Origin: an uncultured Porphyromonadaceae bacterium
GTDB taxonomy: Bacteria > Bacteroidota > Bacteroidia > Bacteroidales > Muribaculaceae
DNA length: 14,986 bases
Direction of reading: 5' to 3'
Assembly (NCBI GenBank): GCA_900541835.1
Contig: UQLL01000036.1
Span: forward strand, 1 to 14,986
In this document: piece after piece, positions 14,801 to 14,986 of the stretch
Layout of the letters: each line of letters opens with the position of its first letter
Position numbering within the stretch: the first letter of the stretch is position 1
Program-made: the position numbers and the translations under genes
The notes under the pieces: generated by a model
The model's input: the letters and a program-made list of their open reading frames with translations, nothing else
Told to the model about the DNA's origin: nothing
The model's database searches: none

Positions 14801-14831
14801 AGTGTATCGGTGCCGGGTCGTAATTCTTCAT
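11814..14831 (-). CDS. Tandem receiver domains fused to a PPDK_N-type ATP-grasp domain
   Basis: A 1005-aa cytoplasmic protein. Receiver-like domain 1 (about 22-150) has no Asp at the phosphoacceptor site (LVIVMPG near 86). Receiver 2 (about 165-320) looks functional, with IMVVEDT (about 176), TDVRYP (Asp near 245), PVIIAST and FIDKES (Lys near 298). The ATP-grasp part has SMGGKGRGLAF (about 432-440), AVRSSSLLED with FAG (about 524-540), and LFWLQIRPI near 810, matching ATP-binding motifs of PEP synthase and pyruvate phosphate dikinase. There is no TxGGxTCH phospho-histidine domain and no PEP barrel, so it cannot be a PEP synthase. A conserved-looking end (GPGRWGSSDP near 889; PSQGTHFFQNLTS) follows. 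Similar PEP/pyruvate-binding proteins occur in Bacteroidetes; their function is unknown to me. The start at ATG 14831 is chosen because upstream codons encode no domain and overlap a probable promoter. It overlaps the coiled-coil gene by 4 nt. Confidence 0.85.
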   Translation of the reverse strand: MKNYDPAPIHLRETAFQNLMQRRVHNVLLIASPYDTFMLEEDGRVEDAIHREYTDLNLSSPPRFIKVGDFARARERMRYLRPDLVIVMPGVEIGATLQEIASLRHAHPGIPTVLLLPFARQVSRRLANEDLSCVDFVFSWLGNVDLILAIIKLIEDRMNADNDILRVGVKCIMVVEDTTRFYSAMLPQLYRFLLTQSRNFSEEALNDHERMLRMRGRAKVLFCRDYNSAQALLRRFRGHMLGVVTDVRYPRDGRLAPDAGLRLTEEIHAADPYMPVIIASTEQANRARAMRLGAMFIDKESKTMPQDLRAAVRRNFGFGDFVVYDPDTGLELMRIRNLAELQKSIFDIPDRALFTLCSTNAVSRWLNSRALFPIADAIEKRHFTELGEAPAVRRLVFDAIVAYRRMKNRGVVAIYRRDRFDRYSNFARIGQGSMGGKGRGLAFIDSCLKRIPEDRFPAGATISIPRTVVLCTDVFDDFMELNDLYPTALSDASDREILDAFLRAELPREVADDLRALLRVMERPLAVRSSSLLEDSHYQPFAGVYSTYMVPRCPDPERTLRLVEEAIKGVYASVFFADSKAYMNATRNLIDQEKMAVILQEVVGATHEGLYYPTLSGVGRSLNYYPVGAEKAEEGVAEVAVGLGKYIVDGGRALRFSPAHPAAAIQTSTLQTALRDTQTCLDVLPVGRSDKPDLRDTSDRPDTLSTDDGFNICSIPVAEAARTGALRFTLSTYDANDHILRDTDVGPGRKVVTFANILRHDVFPLAECVRFMLSMGQKAMGRPVEIEFAAMVSPQAMSEPHKGDLFWLQIRPIVDVKEMLDDSWAQLPDSDLLVRSGTALGHGLTDGVRTVVYVRPESFDSLRNPETASEIDALNKQLTRQGQPYILIGPGRWGSSDPALGIPVRWPQIASARLIVETALPGYRIEPSQGTHFFQNLTSYGVGYFTVDAGRGEGFIDQALLDAAPAVYESETLRAVCFAEPLTIAINGRKSTGVVLRPGLSLSRQ
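12734..12769. repeat. Inverted repeat GGTCGGAC/GTCCGACC inside the ATP-grasp gene
   Basis: A perfect 8-bp inverted repeat (12734-12741 and 12762-12769) has a 20-nt centre that holds a near copy (AAGTCCGGCTTGTCCGAC overlaps it). It encodes the Asp/Arg/Ser-rich stretch GRSDKPDLRDTSDRPD (about residues 687-705), which interrupts recognisable ATP-grasp sequence. It looks like a short repeat element tolerated as a surface loop. Confidence 0.4.
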
Positions 14832-14872
14832 GGTTGCAGTGAACTTGGGGCGCCCGTTTCCGGCCGTCCCTA

Positions 14873-14880
14873 CATATATA
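14873..14880 (-). promoter_or_regulatory. Candidate -7 element of the receiver/ATP-grasp operon
   Basis: On the minus strand this reads TATATATG, a 7/8 match to TAnnTTTG, 41 nt upstream of the ATG at 14831. The predicted leader is about 35 nt. No -33 element is convincing. The rest of the 121-nt gap (14832-14952) shows nothing else recognisable. Confidence 0.35.
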
Positions 14881-14952
14881 ACGCCGGAGTGCGCCCAAGT
14901 GTTATCCCGACCCATGCACAATCCGCACATCCCCCGCCCGGCGGCAGCCACG

Positions 14953-14986
14953 AAAAAAAAGGAGCCGGGTCTTTCGACTCGGCTCC
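14953..14986 (-). terminator. Intrinsic terminator of a leftward gene beyond the right edge
   Basis: On the minus strand, GGAGCCGAGTC and GACCCGGCTCC form an 11-bp stem with one mismatch around a GAAA tetraloop, followed directly by eight T (14953-14960). This is a classical rho-independent terminator. It must serve a gene just outside the window and isolates the receiver/ATP-grasp operon from it. Confidence 0.85.

Noticed and set aside
11814..14831. Phosphoenolpyruvate synthase or pyruvate phosphate dikinase
   Set aside because: Only the ATP-grasp motifs are present. The phospho-histidine TxGGxTCH motif and the PEP-binding barrel are absent, so the full reaction cannot be carried out.
14832..14951. 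Upstream extension of the receiver/ATP-grasp protein by 40 residues
   Set aside because: The extension overlaps the spacer with the candidate -7 element and begins right at the U-tract of a terminator. It carries no domain sequence.
1..14986. tRNA or rRNA genes, CRISPR array, insertion sequence or transposase
   Set aside because: No cloverleaf or rRNA-like sequence, no regularly spaced repeats and no transposase-like protein were seen on either strand by eye. A covariance-model search would be needed to exclude small RNAs.

Overview
The window looks like chromosomal DNA of a high-GC member of the Bacteroidales. Three things point there. Several start sites have Bacteroidetes-type -7 elements (TAnnTTTG). 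One large secreted protein ends in a type IX secretion (T9SS)-like sorting domain. The gene families also fit: a C10 (streptopain-like) lipoprotein protease, a Bacteroidetes-style Crp regulator with a short HTH end, and a receiver/PPDK_N fusion. Most genes are very GC-rich (75% in a hand-counted row of the glycosyltransferase), whereas the protease region is near 43-53%. Species cannot be named from the sequence alone.

Layout. On the minus strand at the left are an HrpB-type DEAH helicase (143-2605) and, 4 nt upstream of it, shikimate kinase aroK (2610-3146). Divergent from aroK across 88 nt is an alanine-dehydrogenase-like protein (3235-4329) that seems to lack the canonical catalytic Lys and His. 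A hairpin-containing spacer leads to a GT-B glycosyltransferase with a GTG start (4478-5557). A 222-nt AT-rich spacer precedes a C10 cysteine protease lipoprotein (5780-7120) and a second, unrecognised lipoprotein (7178-7882), which probably form a transcription unit. A frameshifted remnant of a LuxR-like regulator follows (7947-8259). Inverted repeats then separate these rightward genes from a convergent leftward block.

The leftward block reads from right to left. It starts with a ~1005-aa fusion of two receiver domains with a PPDK_N-type ATP-grasp domain but no phospho-histidine or PEP domain (11814-14831). Next comes a coiled-coil protein joined to it by an ATGA stop/start overlap (11260-11817), then a Crp/Fnr-family regulator 4 nt further on (10638-11255). 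Last is a 740-aa FN3/jelly-roll surface protein with its own probable promoter (8350-10572). An intrinsic terminator at the right edge closes a leftward gene lying outside the window.

Two modules deserve most attention. The first is the translationally coupled receiver-ATP-grasp / coiled-coil / Crp operon, which looks like a signalling unit without an assigned biochemical function. The second is the C10 protease with its lipoprotein partner, which may be a protease/inhibitor or protease/accessory pair on the cell surface. No tRNA, rRNA, CRISPR array, insertion sequence or transposase was seen.
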